DNA of 64,000 nt, from assembly GCF_029269265.1 (NCBI RefSeq), contig NZ_JARIXP010000001.1:464591-528590 (forward strand), in the 5' to 3' direction. Under the pieces are notes generated by a model. It made no database searches, was not told the origin of the DNA, and saw only the letters and a list, made by a program, of their open reading frames with translations. The position numbers and the translations under genes are program-made. This stretch comes from Rheinheimera sp. 1928-s (GTDB lineage Bacteria; Pseudomonadota; Gammaproteobacteria; Enterobacterales; Alteromonadaceae). Numbering within the stretch: the first letter of the stretch is position 1; every line of letters begins with the position of its first letter. Positions 62,800 through 64,000 of this stretch are shown here, piece after piece.

Positions 62800-63315
62800 T
62801 CAGAGACGACTCAGGCCATTGCGCGGCACTGTGGCCAGTAATTCTGTAAGCAAAGTGCCATCAGGTAACACCAGGCTTAAGTTTAGTTCTGCCAGCGGAT
62901 AAAGCACAAACTCACGCACCTTCATGCCGTAATGTGGCACTGTTAAACGTTCTGTCTGAATCACTTCATCACCAAACAACAGAATGTCCAAATCCAGAGT
63001 ACGAGGCCCCCAGCGTTCATCTTTGCGCTGCCGGCCTTGTTCCAGTTCAATTTGTTGTAACTGAGTCAGCATGTCTTCGGCAGATAAGCAGGTACTCAGC
63101 AAAGCTACTGCATTGACGTAATCCGGCTGGTCTTGTGGCCCCATAGGTTTGGAGCCATAAAAACCAGAGACCTTTACCAGTTCAGTATCTTTGATGTGCT
63201 GCAAGGCCAAAACAGCGCGTTCTAACTGCTGCACAGGCTGGTTTAAATTCGCACCCAGTCCGATATAGACCTGAGTACCAGAAGCCTGCATACAAACAGC
63301 TTGTGTATCAGCCAT
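62800..63315 (-). CDS. folK: FolK, HPPK pyrophosphokinase of folate synthesis
   Basis: A 171-aa kinase transferring pyrophosphate to 6-hydroxymethyl-dihydropterin. VYIGLGANL opens the domain; the signature QRKDERWGPRTLDLDILLFG includes the metal-binding Asp pair. The first ATG considered, 63315, overlaps the pcnB stop by eight bases; an ATG at 63291 would give a more typical N-terminus. Order pcnB-folK-panB-panC is common in gammaproteobacteria. Confidence 0.94.
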   Translation of the reverse strand: MADTQAVCMQASGTQVYIGLGANLNQPVQQLERAVLALQHIKDTELVKVSGFYGSKPMGPQDQPDYVNAVALLSTCLSAEDMLTQLQQIELEQGRQRKDERWGPRTLDLDILLFGDEVIQTERLTVPHYGMKVREFVLYPLAELNLSLVLPDGTLLTELLATVPRNGLSRL

Positions 63316-64000
63316 TCGCTGCAGGGCCAGGTGGGCGGCGTTTAGTCGGCGGGCGACGACGGCGTGGCCGACGTTCAATGCCTTCTTTGCCGAGGTTTTG
63401 CACTAAAATTTCACGACCAGCTTCGTCATCCTGTTGGAAACGTTGCCACCAGTTGGCCAGTTCCAGCAGTTCGCCGCCTTCGGCTTGCGCACGCAGTTGC
63501 AGGAAATCGTAAGCACCACGGAATTTCACCTGTTCCATCAATTTAAAGGCACGACGGCCAGCGCGTTTGCTTAAACGGCTTTGTAGGAACCAGATGTCTT
63601 TAATGGTCAGGCTAAAACGTTTTGGAATAGCGATAGAACGCTGCACTTCGTCCAGCACTTCCATCATGGCAATATTCAGTGCGTCGACTTCGTTTAAACC
63701 ACTTTCAACCAGTAATTTTTCTGCGCGTTGTTCTACCGGATACCATAACAAAGCGGCAAAGGTGAAAGCCGGAGTCACAGGTTTATCAATGGCAACCCGC
63801 TGATCTGTGTCCTGCATGGCTTTGGTGATCATGTTAAAGACTTTGCCATTACTGTCTTGTTTTAACACCTTGGCCAATTGTGGCAATAGCTGTTTGATAA
63901 TGCCTAAGTCATTCAGCATCACAAAGTTATCAAAGGCTTTGCCCGCCATAAATAACTTGAGGAATTCTTCAAATAAACGAGCGGCCGGAATGTTTTTTAA
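63308..64000 (-). CDS. pcnB: PcnB, poly(A) polymerase I, C-terminal part (cut by window edge)
   Basis: The C-terminal 230 residues of PcnB, which adds poly(A) tails that speed RNA decay. The frame is open to base 64000, so the start and the catalytic GSxxRD region lie outside. Visible are NIPAARLFEEFLKLF, the central helices (IPKRFSLTIKDIWFLQSRLSKRAGRRAF) and a very basic tail (RRPRRRRPPTKRRPP) typical of PcnB and thought to bind RNA. Its last bases overlap folK. Confidence 0.95.
   Translation of the reverse strand, partial: LKNIPAARLFEEFLKLFMAGKAFDNFVMLNDLGIIKQLLPQLAKVLKQDSNGKVFNMITKAMQDTDQRVAIDKPVTPAFTFAALLWYPVEQRAEKLLVESGLNEVDALNIAMMEVLDEVQRSIAIPKRFSLTIKDIWFLQSRLSKRAGRRAFKLMEQVKFRGAYDFLQLRAQAEGGELLELANWWQRFQQDDEAGREILVQNLGKEGIERRPRRRRPPTKRRPPGPAANG

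Noticed and set aside
62711-62902. A 63-codon plus-strand frame across the panB-folK junction
   Set aside because: It is antisense to two conserved genes and has no support.
1-64000. CRISPR array, prophage, insertion sequence, tRNA or rRNA gene
   Set aside because: No regularly spaced direct repeats, integrase or transposase frames, or cloverleaf/rRNA sequences were recognised on either strand.

Overview
The window looks like a chromosomal segment of an aquatic gammaproteobacterium of the Rheinheimera/Alishewanella type (inference). The evidence is core-gene order and family content typical of that group: priA-ftsN-hslVU-DUF971, dusB-fis, pcnB-folK-panB-panC, PanP-type aspartate decarboxylase, DUF2333, TIGR04219, TIGR03899, and many c-di-GMP and chemotaxis proteins. 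I see no rRNA, tRNA, insertion sequence, prophage or CRISPR array. Both window ends cut genes: an EAL protein on the left and pcnB on the right.

Layout. 1-7 kb: EAL protein, arginase-family HutG-like enzyme with rraA, a membrane GGDEF-EAL protein, a PAP2 phosphatase and an HBM-type chemoreceptor. 7-12.7 kb: a housekeeping block on the minus strand (DUF971, hslU, hslV, ftsN-like, priA) with rpmE divergent. 12.9-17.7 kb: the main accessory locus, a CadC-like winged-helix/STAND NTPase/transmembrane/TPR protein of 1086 aa, followed by two paralogous small proteins, one predicted cytoplasmic and one secreted, each with a near-identical terminator. 17.8-23.9 kb: PAS-GGDEF, HutD, rhodanese, suhB, a RegB/RegA-like two-component pair with a terminator-like hairpin in its leader, and sixA. 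24-27.8 kb: a TonB-dependent receptor with a PepSY membrane protein and a small membrane protein. 27.9-31.1 kb: purH, fis and dusB on the minus strand. 31.2-36.8 kb: PCu(A)C, DUF2333 and a TIGR04219 barrel, then a BarA-like hybrid protein with a decayed kinase core and a TIGR03899 gene. 37-46.4 kb: REC-DUF3369-GGDEF-EAL, a second MCP, ppa, fbp, mpl, ubiX and a YadGH-type ABC exporter. 46.4-52.2 kb: a divergent EAL protein, panP, DUF4394, PspC and GFA proteins. 52.2-60.9 kb: a single 2907-aa cyclic beta-1,2-glucan synthase. 61-64 kb: panC, panB, folK and pcnB.

Functional links. PanP (beta-alanine from aspartate) and PanB/PanC together would supply pantothenate. Five proteins carry c-di-GMP domains, but only one has an intact GGDEF-type site. 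The intergenic space is rich in small repeats: a full 126-bp ERIC-like element plus two diverged ERIC ends, GGGTCAG-ended hairpins between convergent genes, GTAGGGGC repeats (one apparently supplying the stop codon of fbp), and paired-hairpin elements with fixed loops but different stems.

Best candidates for something undescribed: the STAND/paralogue module at 12.9-17.7 kb, which has an abrupt base-composition switch inside the STAND gene, and the leader hairpin of the RegB-like kinase. All functional names come from reading protein motifs by eye; no database search was run.
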